This document shows, piece after piece, positions 33,525 through 50,154 of a stretch of 64,000 bases of DNA. The position numbers and the translations under genes were made by a program. Each line of letters opens with the position of its first letter. Positions within the stretch are counted from its first letter, which is position 1. The notes below the pieces were generated by a model. That model saw only the letters and a list, made by a program, of their open reading frames with translations. It had not been told where the DNA came from and ran no database searches. The stretch comes from Amia ocellicauda (Eukaryota; Chordata; Actinopteri; Amiiformes; Amiidae): contig NC_089852.1 of assembly GCF_036373705.1 (NCBI RefSeq), positions 64,501 to 128,500 on the forward strand. Direction: 5' to 3'.

Positions 33525-34239
33525 AGCTTCTCACCCGACGGCAGGGCGGTGTGTACAGGAGCAGAAAGCGGAGTAAAGGAAGAGAAAGCTGTGTAAAGGA
33601 GGACAACAAAGGCGCCGCTCGCTTCGTTTCCTCCACAACACGCTTCACCGTTGCCGTGGCAGCACACACAACACACGCATGCGCGCTGCGACCCGGAGAG
33701 GCAGATCGATTGACTGGACTGGATCGATGGCAGGTGTGATCCACTGATCCGGCTCAAAGGAAAGTGTGATCCACTGATTCACCTGCACAGGTAGTGCGCG
33801 ACTGCTCTGGTGCGGAAAGCACAGCATGAAGCCCGAAGTGTGTACAAAACAATAAATCTGTAGCTTTGTAGCTTATCGATTTTAATTTAACAGACACTAC
33901 AATAGCACTCTTTAAGGCACCCAGGACCATAGCTATAATGTCAGAACTAAAATTAAATAGGCATTAAAGCATTGTTGCAATAACCTGGTTAGTTCAATTT
34001 TCAGAGAGCCAGACTCTGTTTGAGGAGAGTAAGTTCACCCACCCATTGTATGACAAATACAAAATATTAAAATAAATATACCAGCAAATATCCATGTGTG
34101 TATTTTTTCCTGTTAAAATGTTTGCATGTATAACCTAATTTCTCAGCACAAAGGGGCTCTATCCAGGGTCCTGCCGCTGGAGGGAGAGACAGACAGACAG
34201 ACAAATAAAGGCAAGTATCTGTGATTTCCTTTAACTCAT
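33525..34239 (-). other. ZMYND10 promoter and ZMYND10-NPRL2 intergenic DNA
   Basis: A CpG-rich core runs from about 33.33 to 33.75 kb around ZMYND10 exon 1, then AT-rich DNA up to the putative NPRL2 polyadenylation signal. NPRL2 reads toward ZMYND10 on the same strand, so this is a short head-to-tail spacer of under 2 kb from stop to start. No other gene is seen. Confidence 0.6.
33650..33663 (-). promoter_or_regulatory. X-box (RFX site) upstream of ZMYND10
   Basis: The minus strand reads GCTGCCACGGCAAC, a full match to the X-box consensus RYYNYY-N1-3-RRNRAC with a 2-base spacer. It lies 126 bp upstream of the ZMYND10 ATG, on the gene's strand, in a CpG-rich promoter. RFX factors, with FOXJ1, drive motile-cilia genes, so the site fits the gene's role. 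Occupancy is inferred. Confidence 0.65.
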
Positions 34240-34245
34240 TTTATT
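34240..34245 (-). terminator. Candidate NPRL2 polyadenylation signal AATAAA
   Basis: TTTATT on the plus strand is AATAAA in gene sense, about 950 bp past the NPRL2 stop. Other TTTATT copies closer to the stop (near 34.41, 34.66 and 34.69 kb) are alternatives. Confidence 0.35.
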
Positions 34246-35194
34246 GAGTAACGATGGACATTTCTGGAGACCAACAGTATCTGTTAAATCCGGACTCTAG
34301 GAGACAGAGCAAAACGGACTGAAAACATAAAGAGAATTAGCGATCTTAACATCACTACATTCAACAATTTAACACATCAATATTATAAATTACAGTTGTT
34401 GGTAACAAAAAGAAAGACTTTTATTATTCTTATGTTAGTAGCAGATAGCTTTGGAAATAGGGTTACTGTAAGGTTACTAACATGATTGTCTAAACACCAT
34501 CTATACTGCAGGCGCATGTACATCCTCCAGATCATGTTCAATGAGCCGTTTCAGGTCTTTCTTCCATGTTTGGCTTATTCTTCCCAGTCTGCACTGCCAG
34601 TATTATTCCACAGCAGTTCTTGCCTCCCATTCCTATCCACACTTAGAAAGCTTTTCTGCTACTTTATTTTTATTTTGGATTTAACAGCAAGTTTATTTCA
34701 TTATGAATTAAGGCAACACAGTCCACAAAGCACACTATTTAAATAATTCATGTGACAGCAATCAATATACAATAGACCTTTTAGTATTCGCCTGGCATTT
34801 TACTGTACAATAGACTATTCTGTTCTTTGTCATACAAAAGTCACATAATTACAATAATAATAATAATAATATAAAACCTGGTTACAGTAAGTCAACCATT
34901 TCAGTGCAACTTTCATGCAAGATGCATCTCAAATGCATTTCTAGGCCACATTTGATCCAAGACTGTTCAATCATTGTGTATGTATCAGGCGGGCCCTGTT
35001 TTCGGGCCAAACAAAAACAAAAACTGTCATTCTTCAGACTTCAGCCATTCCAGCTGCGTTGTGGGACACGTGACAGCTGGTGGTGACGCCATGTCTGGCC
35101 CTTGTGCCCTCAGTCGGACAGCTGTTGGTGATGTCATGTCTGCCCTCCGTCTCTCTCTGTCCTCACAAGCTCAATTCTGCACTACCCCTGTGCT

Positions 35195-39035
<3,841 letters not shown>

Positions 39036-39755
39036 GGCCTCTCTACTGACTCGACACCGCGTGATTCAAACGCAATTTAAACGTGATGCATCCCTGGTGA
39101 CGTTACCATTTCAATCCAGGCAATGCAGGTACCCCTTTAACAGTGGACATCATAATAACACGTCCGTAACAGTACACGTAGAGCAGCGCTCTTAACTCAA
39201 AGTAATATTTTTACTGTCAGATTCCGACCAATTATTTGCTCTTATTAAATTATTGTTATTGTTATTGTTTTCATTATTATTATGAATGAACTGCGTGAGT
39301 TGTTACTGCTCATTACCCACAGCACAGAAAACAACACACTGAAACCCGGAAATGCTTTTATTCCCGCACTCTGATTGGTGCGTTTCTAAAGGTCGCCGCA
39401 TCACATGATGAAGTAGGAAGTCGGACCTGCCCACGTGTTCCGGCAGCAGGGCTCGGTGGGGCGGGGCTAAACCACAGACTCGAACGTCATTGGTTCACTA
39501 GACCGGCGCGGATTTGCGTAGGTCACGTTTGCCTGGTCACTCTGCTGCTATAGGCGGAGATTGTTGTGATTGACAGGCGCGCTGGTTTCCGCTGTGCTGG
39601 GATCAGAGGACGCCGCCGGGCCGAGCTGATTGGCTGCGTTGGCACTTTGTTTGCGTTCAAAATCAATGTAACTCGGATTTCTGTGATTGACACAATATCA
39701 TCACGGCAGCCTTCCGTCCGCTGCGAGACAGACATTGTTTCATACAGATCTAGCG
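39036..39755. promoter_or_regulatory. Shared NPRL2/CYB561D2 promoter and likely CYB561D2 non-coding exon
   Basis: The start codons of the divergent genes are 1.26 kb apart. The interval holds three ATTGG (inverted CCAAT) boxes at about 39374, 39490 and 39627, an E-box-like TCACATGATG, an ETS-like AGGAAGTCGG, and several CpG clusters. A strong donor GCG|GTAAGT at 39755/39756 suggests a CYB561D2 untranslated first exon ending there and spliced to the exon with the ATG at 40293. TATA boxes are not evident. Element calls are motif matches. Confidence 0.55.
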
Positions 39756-40292
39756 GTAAGTTACGTGTGTTGATCATTCGTTTAAACAGAAGTGTGCGAC
39801 AACTGTGCCGAAGTCCATATCGTACACCAGTGCTGTGCAGTGGGTTTTATTTGTACAAATTAAACGTCAGAAGTGTACAGGTGAACGTTTACCAGTTTAA
39901 TAAAGTATTGATCCAGTGGCCTAGTCGTCAGTGCCTTTTTTAATGATGATATTTGGAAAAGATAACGGTTTCCTCATTGTAAGACGGCACTGTTCACAGC
40001 AGCTCATTGCAGTGTGTTATTACCCCTGGCTTTATTTGTCATTTAAAATATGCGCAGTATCATAAGCCCTGCGGTTATCAGTGCAGCTCTGGACTGTCCT
40101 GCTTCAGTGTGAGATTCACAGCTTTGCTGACCGACAGCTCTTCCCTGGACAGGGTGCCGGGGTTTCACTGCACAAGAGGGTGACCCGGACACAGCGCCCC
40201 CCTGAGGAGAGGCAGTGACAGCTGGGCCTCTCTGGATGGGGCTGCCCTTGACGAGGCTCTCGCCCTGACCTTGTGACCGGGAGAGTGTGAGG

Positions 40293-42204
40293 ATGGTGCA
40301 GGCGCTGGAGCCCGAGCCCAGGGTGTACGGCCTGCTGAGGCGAGCCTCCGGCGTGGCCGCGCACCTGCTGTGTCTGGGCTTCACGGTGTTTGTGGCGGTG
40401 CTGGCCCGGCCCGGGACCAGTGAGTATCTCCAGTAGGGGGTGGGCTGCATTAGGGGGCTGACCACAATGAGGAAGGCTTTCCAAAAGCTACCCCAGGGAG
40501 GGCCTTCATCTAAGGGGTTTTGATCAGTGGTCATCAAGTCTGGTCCCGGAGGAGCCCCTGCCCTCCTGGCTTGTGTTCCAGCCGAGCTCTCAATTACTTT
40601 ATTGAACCCTTAATTGAACTCATAATTTCCTAAATCAGAACCTTTTAATTATTTTAAACAGTAGGGTTTTAGGTTAAGTATGAAGTTATACAAGAAACTT
40701 ATTGTCTTCTTAAGGAGCCTACATTTCATAATTTAAAAAGTAAAATGTAAGCAAATGATTAGTTCTATTAAGGGTCCAATTAAGTAATTGAGAGCTTGGC
40801 TGGAACAGCAGGGTGGGGGCTGCTGCAGGACCAGGGCTGGGAACCACTGGTTTAGATGGTTTAACAATCGCTTACCTGCAATGTTCTGCATATACACAAT
40901 ATTAATTAACATCGCTGTGTATTCGTAAAAAGACTTAAACTGCAAGTCCTCTCCCAGCAACTTAATTGATCCCATTGATCGACATTTCAAAGCTGATTTC
41001 AGTTTCTGAAAAGAAAAAGGTTACCTGTTTCAGAACTGAGAATCAATTCAAAGGGCTGTTCATCATACTGAGATCAATTCGGGGTAATGTGCAGTCATGG
41101 AAAGCTGGACTGGAACCACACAGAGCACTCAATTTGTGAAGTTCAGCATGAAGTTAAGAAAAGAGGGTTCGTTGCCTCTGCAGACGGCAGTGTTTGGCAA
41201 TAATAATCTGTGATAATAATATCCAGCGGTTGTTTTGATTGAGTTCCAGTCTCCAGGTGCTGCTGGACTTTTCCATTGACTTTCTCTTTCATTTTTCAGG
41301 TTTGTTCTCTTGGCATCCGTTCCTGATGACCCTCTCAGTAAGTAACAACCAGCACAGTTTAAACTTTAAACCTGTTTAATTGAGAAGTGGACTCGAGACA
41401 TTGCTGGTGTGCGTTACATGGTGCAGGCACTGTGGTGGCTGAGCAGCACCTGTCGTACGGTCAGGAACAATCGTTTATTTGTTTTGATTCATGAGACGCG
41501 TTGGAAATCCCCTGGATGTAGACAAAGCTATAAGGGTAGTGACTGGAGTGCTGCGGAGAAAGGAAGAAAGAACAAGTGACTTCACGCTGCACTCAACATC
41601 CCAGCTCCTCTTCACGAGGACGGGTTGTGGAGCCGTGTGGCAGCTGTTCCTAAGAAGCCTGTTGTGTTTCAGAGTATTGTCTGATCGTTTCTCCTCTCTC
41701 TCTCAGTTCTCGTTCCTCATGACGGAGGCCCTGCTCCTCTTCTCCCCAGACTGCTCTCCGCTCCAGCACTTCTCTCACAAGGTGAAAGGTCGCTACCACT
41801 GGATCCTGCAGAGCCTGTCTGCCTCCTGTGCTGTGCTGGGACTGGTGGTCATCTTCTACAACAAGCAGCTCAACAACAAGTCGCACTTCGTCACGTGGCA
41901 CGGCCTGGTGGGCCTGCTGACCGTCCTGTATGCGGTGCTGCAGTCCCTGGGGGGGGTCTCCCTGCTGTATCCCAAGCTGGTGAAGCGCTGGTCTCTGTCC
42001 AAGCTCAAGCGCTACCATGCCACCTCGGGCCTCCTGGCCTACCTGCTGGGCTGCACCAGCCTCCTGCTGGGCATGTGCTCCCTGTGGTTCACCACCGCAG
42101 TGCATAGCCTGGGCTGGTACCTGGCCTCTTCCTGCCCCGCCCTCACCGGCCTGGTCCTCATGAACCAGGTGACCAACGCTTACGTGGCCAGGAAGCGCTT
42201 CTAG
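40293..42204 (+). CDS. CYB561D2: CYB561D2 (101F6), transmembrane cytochrome b561
   Basis: Six-helix di-heme ferrireductase of ER and endomembranes that uses cytosolic ascorbate. Coding exons 40293-40419, 41300-41337 and 41707-42204 give 220 aa (human 222). All four heme-axial histidines are in the human positions: H48 (SWHPFLM), H86 (GRYHW), H120 (TWHGLVG) and H159 (RYHATSG). Hydrophobic helices span about residues 21-38, 45-67, 88-106, 118-140, 160-182 and 190-210. The last exon holds three quarters of the protein. Exon 2 has only 38 bases. Intron 1 contains a hAT MITE. It is convergent with TMEM115. Two AATAAA signals follow the stop. Confidence 0.97.
40525..40849. mobile_element. 325-bp hAT-like palindromic MITE
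   Basis: The ends CAGTGGTCATCAAGTCTGGT and, inverted, CAGTGGTTCCCAGCCCTGGT pair. Inner arms with CTCAATTACTTWATTGRACCC extend the foldback. The flanks are 8-bp direct repeats GTTTTGAT (40517-40524) and GTTTAGAT (40850-40857), 7 of 8 identical, the target-duplication size of hAT elements. There is no coding capacity. Lies in CYB561D2 intron 1. Confidence 0.85.
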
Positions 42205-42540
42205 TCTGTGGCTCGAACAGATGCCCTTCTGCCACACGATTGCGCACTTAGGAAGTCTCCTAATGGGGGTGACACAAACGCTCCCCAGGTACAAAATATG
42301 TCCTTTTTAAATTGTAGGAATTGGAAGATGTCTGTAGAGTTCTGATTAAGTATTATAATTTCTCCGCTTGCTTCTTGGCCTAAATCAAAGGAAGGGCTTC
42401 ACCTGGAGAGAGACATCCTTGTTGACGAGTATTGGACGAGGCTTTGAACCAGGGGTGGAGATACACAAGTGCCAGGGGCTGGTTTTTTATACTTCTTACC
42501 TATTCTGAGAACGGTTGTACGGAACGACACGTGGAGTTGA

Positions 42541-42546
42541 AATAAA
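42541..42546 (+). terminator. CYB561D2 polyadenylation signal, proximal
   Basis: AATAAA 337 bases after the stop codon, in gene sense. It could give a short 3'UTR. Confidence 0.55.
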
Positions 42547-43072
42547 TCTGTGATGCGTTTGGGCTTCATGCATACCGTTGTGACGGGCTCTGCAGCTCCT
42601 ACGATCTGTCTGGGTCAGAGTGCAAGTCTTCCTCTCCTGCTGTGAATGTGGAAAGGGCATTAATGCAGCAGGGGACCTCTGTGTCTCAGGGTCTCCATCG
42701 GAGCACTTGTGTTCAAGGCTTTTTTAACTGCAGTGTTTCTGTCAGTGCAGTGTCTACAGCAGTGCTTCTGTCTTTTAAACGAGTGCTTTCTCATTCTCCC
42801 CAGTTTGTAAACCAAGTCCCTAATCTGTTCTGTTCCTTTCTGGTCAAGATGAAATGAAGCCGACTCTGTTGTCGGGTCACAATAACAATTGCCATCGTGC
42901 AGTGCTGATTAAATCCCTACACTAGCGAATGAGTGTCTGGGACAGTATGTTTATATACATCTTCCTGTCCTTCATAAAATGTATCTATAGTCCAGTCATT
43001 CATAAAGCCATTGTCTGAATAGGAGGGGAGGGGGGCTTGTACGAGGTAAATGCTACTGCATTGTTAATCTGG

Positions 43073-43078
43073 AATAAA
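43073..43078 (+). terminator. CYB561D2 polyadenylation signal, distal
   Basis: AATAAA about 870 bases after the stop, in gene sense, in a GGAATAAAGAAACC context. An alternative 3' end. Confidence 0.45.
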
Positions 43079-43873
43079 GAAACCCTAAAACACCAGAAGG
43101 TTCCGGTACAACTATATCTGAATACGGAAGAGGCCGCTTAAAGATCTGATTGTACGACAGAGTGGCGGCTCTGATGATATTCTTGAGAGAGAGATTGTCT
43201 TGATTTTCAGTGTGTGGAGAGTGTAATGAATTTGATATGTCAAATCTCGCATGCCGTTGGGGAGAGTGATGTCAAAGTAACCTTTGCCTTATGTTAACCA
43301 CAATCAAAATACATTTGCTTCCTGCAGGTCATAATTTTTACACACATTGTTACTTATATATTTTGAATAACCCAAAGCAAACCAAAAAACAATGGCACAG
43401 GAATTATGTAATATATTTTTGTAAATTTTGTAAATTCCCAGTTCGGTACAAGTTGTCTTGAATTGGTGGAATAAACCCTGCTGATTGTACTTAATGCAAA
43501 CCAAGGTTTTTATAAATATTAACAAATGCAAGAAAAAAATAAAATCTGCCTCCCTGTACAGCTTGAACAATGTATATTTGTTTTTAAATCTGTCCATTTG
43601 ATTAATTTGCCTATTTTAAGTAACTTTTGCACTTCTATGCAGCAGTACTGTACTGAAATAAAATAAGAGAAACCCAATTCAATGGAGTATTTTCAATTGT
43701 TTTGTTTGCAGAGCCTGCTTAATTTAAGAACATGGCTATCTGTGCATATAGGGGTGACTAATATATATCCTTTAATGTGAATTTGTACTACAGTGGATTA
43801 TATAAGATGTTTTGCCTTTAGAGCAGCTATAATTCCATTTAGATTTGAATGTGTAAGTCTATTAATATTTTAA

Positions 43874-43904
<31 letters not shown>

Positions 43905-44020
43905 TAACACACTTTACTTATTTAAAGTTGTTTTTACTCTTAAGATTAATTCAATAGAATCCAGTTCTGTTGCTGAATGTGAGCAGCTCTGGATAAAGAC
44001 CTCACCCAACTGTGTATGTA

Positions 44021-45402
44021 CAGTTAGGTCCATAACTTTTTGGACAGCGACACAATCATCATCATTTTAGCTCTGTACGCCACCACAATGGATTTGGAAG
44101 GAAACAATCTTTCATCTTTAATTTGAGGGTAGTGACATCCAAATTGGGTGAACGGTTTAGGAAATGCACCCATTGTTATATGTGGTCCCCCAATTTTAGG
44201 GGCTCAATAGTATTTGGACAAACTAACATAATCATGAATTAAATTGTGAGTTTCATTACTTGGTTGCAAATCCTTTGCAGTCAATGACTGCCTGAATTCT
44301 GGAACCCATAGACATCACCAGATGCTGGGTTTCTTCCCTGGTGATGTTCTGCCAGGCCTGCACTGCAGCTGTCTTTAGTTCCTGCTTGTTCTTGTGGCAT
44401 TTTGCCTTCAGTTTTGTCTTCAGCAAGTGAAATGCTGCTCAATTGGATTCAGGTCAGGTGACTGACTTGGCCATTGCAGAACATTCCACTTCTTCGCCTT
44501 AAAAAAGTCTTGGGTTGCTTTCGCAGTATGCTTCGGGTCATTGTCCATCTGCACTGTGAAGCGCCGTCCAATGAGTTTTGAAGCATTTGGTTGAATCCGA
44601 GTGGATAATATAGCCCTGAACACTGCAGAATTCATCCTGCTGCTTTTGTCAACAGTCACATCATCAATAAATACAAGGGAACCAGCTCCCTTTGCAGTCA
44701 TACATGCCCATGCCATAACATGCTTCACAGATGAGGTGGTCTGCTTCGGATCATGAGCAGTTCCTTCCCTTCTCTGTACTCTTCTCTTCCCATCAAGTTG
44801 ATCTTCATCTCATATGTCCATAGGATGTTGTTCCAGAACTGTACAGGATTCTTTAGATGTTTTTTGGCAAACTCTAATCTGGTCTTCCTGTGTCCTGTAT
44901 CAATCTTGTGGTAAACCCTCTGTATTTACTGTCTTCTCTTGATTGTTGACTTTGACACAGATACGCTTACCTCCTGGAAGGTGTTCTTGATCTGGCCAAC
45001 TGTTGTGAAGGGGTTTTTCTCCAGGGAAATAATTCTTCTGTAATCCACCGCAGTTGTTTTCCGTGGTCTTCTGGGCCTTCTCACTCACTCACCAGTGCCT
45101 TCTTTCTTTTCACGAATGTACCAAATAGTTGATTTGGCCACACCTAATGTTTTTGCTATCTCTCTGATTGGTTTGTCATTGACTGCAAAGGATTGTTAGT
45201 TTGTCCAAATATTTTTGAGCCACTAAAATTGGGTGTAATTCCTACACAGTTCACCCAATTTGGATGTAACTACCCTCAAATTAAAGATGAAAGTCTACAA
45301 GACTGCACATCTTGATTGTTTCCATCCAAATCCATTCTGGTGCCGTACAGAGCCAAGATGACGACAATTGTGTCACTGTCCAAATATGTATGGACCTGAC
45401 TG
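44021..45402 (-). mobile_element. Full-length but dead Tc1/mariner element
   Basis: 1382 bp bounded by TA on both sides (44019-44020, 45403-45404). The long inverted termini start CAGTTAGGTCCATAACTTTT and, inverted from the right, CAGTCAGGTCCATACATATT; similarity continues for more than 100 bp. The minus strand carries pieces of a Tc1 transposase: MKHVMAWACMTAKGAGSLVF and QSPDLNPIEQHF at 44420-44728, and a broken HTH part near 44.9-45.1 kb. Stops and frameshifts make it inactive. It lies between CYB561D2 and TMEM115. Confidence 0.88.
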
Positions 45403-45404
45403 TA

Positions 45405-47088
45405 TATGTATCTGCACTGAACCAGCTGTGTGCTTCATGGTTGGCCGAGACAGAACAGCTGCTCTTTCCTGCAGTTAAACGACCATGTCTCTTCTTCTCA
45501 GCGTTTCGAACCTTGTGAGCAGGTTTCCTGTCACAGACGCTCTGTAAACTCATATTTTAAATTCTGTGGTTTGTGTGTTTCCTGCAGACGACTGATTTGT
45601 GCAGCCAACGTGCCAATAACGAATTCTGCCTGACAGAGCTGTCTGTACCCCAGACCTTCAAGTGCAATTTTCTCACTAGCCCACAAGATCTGTTTAGCAC
45701 TCGAGGCATCGCTCTCATGGCACCCACAGGTTGTCTGTTCTAGAGGCTCTGTGGCCGGGACTCGACACACTGCGTTACTCTGAGTTATTACTTAAGGGAC
45801 GTATTCAATCTCAATGCTGCTTAGTGCACATTATTATCATCTTGACTCATCCTGCTCTTGCTGCAGAGCTGGTGCTTGAGTCAGGCTGCTCTTCCAGGTC
45901 TGTACCTGGGGTTTCTACAGCATCATAAAAACATCCCGGCGGGAACGGAAGCCCAGCAGGCCAGACGGCACCGTCCCAATCAAACTGCCTCTCGAGTCTG
46001 CGTGTTACCTGTGTTACACTGACGGCTGGTGGTAATGAAGCAGAACTACAGCCAGTCATGAGGATCAGCTCGTTTCCTGCTCTCTCTCCAGAACAGTGCC
46101 CCAGTCACGCGTCATCGCGTGTGTAAACCACACAACCTGTTCAGCCCGCTCTCAAGAGTCACCCTGGCCTAAGACCTCAGCCACGGGCGGAATGACCTTG
46201 TCTCATTTGGGTCTTAAACTCTGGACCCGTGTACAACACACCCGAACCGCCCCAGCCTCTGTGCTGAACTAACGTGGTTTGGATCGGCTGTCAGATCAAC
46301 CATATATACAAAATACAACCGTGTCAGTAACAGTAACAGCAGGGTTGTTTTGTCTTCCTTCAGTCAAGAGTCCACAAATGGGATGTAGAATGTAGACACG
46401 GCAATGACAAGAACCTAGCAGTCCACAGGGCCGGCCACAGGTTTTAGATACAAGTCCTTTATTACACATTTAGAAAAGAAGAGAGAGTTCAGTCATTTAT
46501 TGAAACACACAGAACTGTCCACCGATCTTTGGGATGAATACATGATACCAGTAGTGTTCTGAAACGTGAGCATCACACACAACCAAGACAAAGACAAAGA
46601 CAAAGGTCGGCACTATTTAATCAATTAGCACAGACATTCCAGTCTGCACAAAGTGTACGTTAGCCTGTGACACAGTTCCCCGTGTCTGGGGGAAGCTTCA
46701 TTAGTTATAGACGTGCTTTATTGCTGCGTTAGCTGGAGCTGCAGTGATCTTTTCTTCCTTAGAAGGGGCTGAAAATGTTTAACCAGTTTACACTGCAGAT
46801 TCTTACAGATTTGACATTAATTTACACATCAAGTGATGTCACAAAGCAAGGAGAGATCAAACAGCCAGATTATGAGCTGGATGTCCAGATTGCATACAAC
46901 ACAGAGGTTGTGGTGCTGCTGCTTCTGCTGTTGTTGTATTCTGCCAGATCAGCGTGTTTGAAAGAACCCAACTGAGCCTCCTAGACACACGGCCGTGGGC
47001 TCATCCTTCTGACGATCCGGGACCTCTGAATGAATTCATATCTCAATGATAAAGCAACAAAGTGAAGAATATTTCACAAGTTTGAAGA
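45405..47088. other. CYB561D2-TMEM115 intergenic DNA
   Basis: No gene, RNA or well-preserved repeat recognised. Open frames here are short and lack family features. Both flanking genes end toward it. Confidence 0.55.
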
Positions 47089-47094
47089 TTTATT
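47089..47094 (-). terminator. TMEM115 polyadenylation signal
   Basis: TTTATT on plus is AATAAA in gene sense, about 555 bases after the TMEM115 stop and followed by T/G-rich sequence. Confidence 0.5.
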
Positions 47095-47647
47095 GAAGTA
47101 CAAATAGATTTCTAACCAGTTAAAGAAAACCCAAATTAAACTAAACAAAAGAGTAAGTATGCAAGGTGTCTGTAGTTCTCTGTGGAAAAGATAGGCTTAC
47201 AAAGAGTACACAACCATAACTAACTGCAGCACAAAGGGTGACCTACACACGGCGAGACCGAAGCACTGGCAGCTGAAACCTACTTCTGTAAGGAAACGAC
47301 ACGGACGCAGTCCAGCCCTGGATCCCGGCATCGGGCGCGGCCAGCGGAGCGCACAGACTCCGGTGGGATCTACTAGCCCAGAGAGAAGAATAAGTTGCCT
47401 CCACCCATCCGGTTGTTTATAAAAGTGATATTAAAGTGATGCCAGAGTTCCCACACACTCATCCCTGCTCCACCCCAAAAAAAAAAAAAAGATGTAGGTT
47501 TTGTTTTCGATTTGTGTTTATTCATGGTCCTCGACCCAAACCTCGCTATGAGACACGTGAGCGGGGGGTCCGTCCGTGTGTGTGTATGTGTGAGTGTGTG
47601 TCAGTGTGTGTGGGCGTCATCTGGGTGCAGGGTTAGTCTTTTCTGCG

Positions 47648-50154
47648 TTAGGACTTGGAGGGCACGTCCTCGAAGCTGATGATGCTGGACTCCTGCCCGG
47701 AGGAGCCCTGCAGCCCCCCGGAGGCCCCCGCCAACAATGGCGCGTCTCGGCCCCCGAGGAGAGGCACATCAGCCCGGCCTTCGTCCTCGTCCTCCTCATC
47801 CTCCATGCTGGGCCAGGCCGACTGGTCCTCCACTCTCTTCAGACGCTCGTTGAGAGCCTTGAGGGCCAGCTGCCTGCAGAGACCAGAGAGGAAGGTTTTT
47901 ATTCACTTTAATCATTTACATTCATTGAACATCGCCCCCCCCCCCAACACACCCTGGAGTCAATGCTTTCTGACTCAGATCCCTTTTGACCAAAAACAAC
48001 ACTTAGACAGCTAATGAACAACTCAAACCTGACTCACACAAGATTTAACTGCCGCCCATGAACATTCGGTCAAAAGATGTCAAAGATGTGCTAGAAAAAA
48101 ATCAGAAACACGGCAGTTCACCTCGATTTAAAACCCCTCCATGGGAACAGCAGATTCAATGCACCTCTATTAATGATGTGTAGCGAACACTTGCCTGCCT
48201 GGAAGATCGCACCTCACTGAACAGCTACCCGCAGCGTGGGACGCACGGACTACATTCCCTGCTGCGTTATTTGTAGAACGGCCAGCAGTTTTGCCCAGAG
48301 CATCCATTTGTGCAACAACATCAATATCTTTTTAAAGGGACTTAAATCAAGCTTAACATTACACCGGCGATGTAGTAAGTAACCAAATTAAACCTGTGTG
48401 AAACCTAAAACAATTATACACCCTCAGTTAAGGTTAAATTGTATTAAAATTGACACCTTCACTAATGGCACAGGTAACACAACTAGGTTGTAACACAAGC
48501 AGCGCCAGGTTTCTCAACTTTCTCAACATGGTATAATTTCCAGATGAATGACAAAGCGATCTGCACATCTGCAGATAATTACAGCCTCCTGCCATCTTCA
48601 TTTCAACCCAGGCGTCTAGTCTGCGCAACACCAGATTATATTCTAGTGACAGCCATTAATTAGCTAATTGAACATCACTAAAAACAATACTTAGTTACAT
48701 TTCTAAACCACTGCATAGAATCTATAAAGAAAGGTTACTTTATACCAGACGTTTCCTGTTCAAACTTGCTTGCTCATAATGTATTATGGAAGAGATTCAG
48801 CGTGCAGCTTTTCCACAGATGGAATTATAACCTGATTTCCTCTGGCGTTGCCGCCACACGCACAACGTATTTGTTGAAGTCCTGTAAAATAACTAGAATA
48901 ATCTGCCCCCCCCCGGGATAGGACCTGATAAGACACAACTAATACTTATGGTTTCTATGCATCTAATACGACTGAAGATGAAATGACTTCATGTGTCGCT
49001 CCGACTCTGTGAACCCTTTCATGGCACAATGAAGAGGAGTCCCTCGCTGCACTAACTTGTATTCACAGTTTCTGGGAAGATCATTGAAAGGAAGACGTGC
49101 ACATTAAAGGGTAAATCTGAATCCTTGCACATTATTCTGTGAACACTGATAATTTATTTAGATCAAAATGTCCTACATATCAGCAGCGGATAAGAGGGAT
49201 ATCTATTCCTCTCTTTCTGAAGCAGAAGGCCCGTTATGTTGCTCACAGACGAACATGCAATGGGAAGTGAACCCATGGCAGCAGCTCTGGTACGCACCTC
49301 CTCCTCTCGGCATCCTGGGGGTCGGTGCCCGGCAGGCTGATGGTGATGGATGAGGGGGCCCCCACGTCGTAGCGCTTCACCGTCTTGCGGCACACCTTGA
49401 TCTTGACCAGGATGCTATGCACCAGGCCCGCCACCAGCCCCACCATGGGCTGCAGGACCTCCGGGAAAAAGGACGCGAAGGCAAAGTGGTCCGACATGTC
49501 CCCCCGGCCGCGGCTGTGCTTCTGGTAGAAGCGCAGGTACACCCAGCCCGACAGGACGCCGTACCCGTAGGCTGCCAGCGGGGCGGTGGTCTCCAGCAGG
49601 GTGGTGAGGCGCAGCAGAGCCAGCACCAGAAGGACTAGCATGGGGGCCACCTTCAGCCGCACCTGGGGGACACGCAGGACCGTGGAGTCCCCCATAGTCT
49701 GCTTCAGGGCCACCAGAACCGCCCCCAAGAAGCCCAGCATGCCATGGACGTGCACAGCAAACAGGTAGTCCAGGTTGAAGGAGGCAATGTAGGTGAGCAG
49801 GTAGGAGAAGCCAGCCAGGACCCCCACAGAGATGTTGACCACGGCGAAGAAAATAAGCAGCTCCAGGGCCCCCCACAGGGGCTCCAGCAGCCGGCCAGCA
49901 GCAATCACGGTCCCCAGGCTGACCGCCACATCCCACACATGCTGCTCCACTACCGCATGCGTGACCAGAGTCCAGATCCAGAAGTTAGGGGGGAAGAGGT
50001 ACCCCGGGGTCACCCCGAGGACATAGACGGTGTCCACCACCCAGGACAGGAGGTACAGCAGCAGGACTGTGGCACAGATGGCTTTCACCACTACGCTGGT
50101 GCTGGCCAGCGCCGCCAAAAAGTGCTGTCGGGCCACCGGCAGGTAGCGGTTCAT
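47648..50154 (-). CDS. TMEM115: TMEM115 (PL6), Golgi membrane protein
   Basis: Multi-pass protein of the Golgi with a rhomboid-like fold but no protease active site; it binds the COG complex and affects Golgi-to-ER transport and glycosylation. Exon 1 is 49298-50154 (285 codons plus AG). Exon 2 is 47648-47873 and finishes the Arg codon as AG|G. The protein is 360 aa (human 351). It starts MNRYLPVARQHFLAALASTS. Hydrophobic segments lie at about 20-40, 98-128, 133-152, 168-185 and 190-205. The cytosolic tail has ISLPGTDPQDAERR, LALKALNERLKRVEDQS and an acidic run, and ends SSIISFEDVPSKS. The donor is GTGCGT and the intron is 1.4 kb. Strongly GC-rich exon 1. Confidence 0.96.

Noticed and set aside
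44420-44728. A functional Tc1 transposase gene
   Set aside because: Only part of the DDE domain is open. The N-terminal half is in other frames with stops, so the element is dead.
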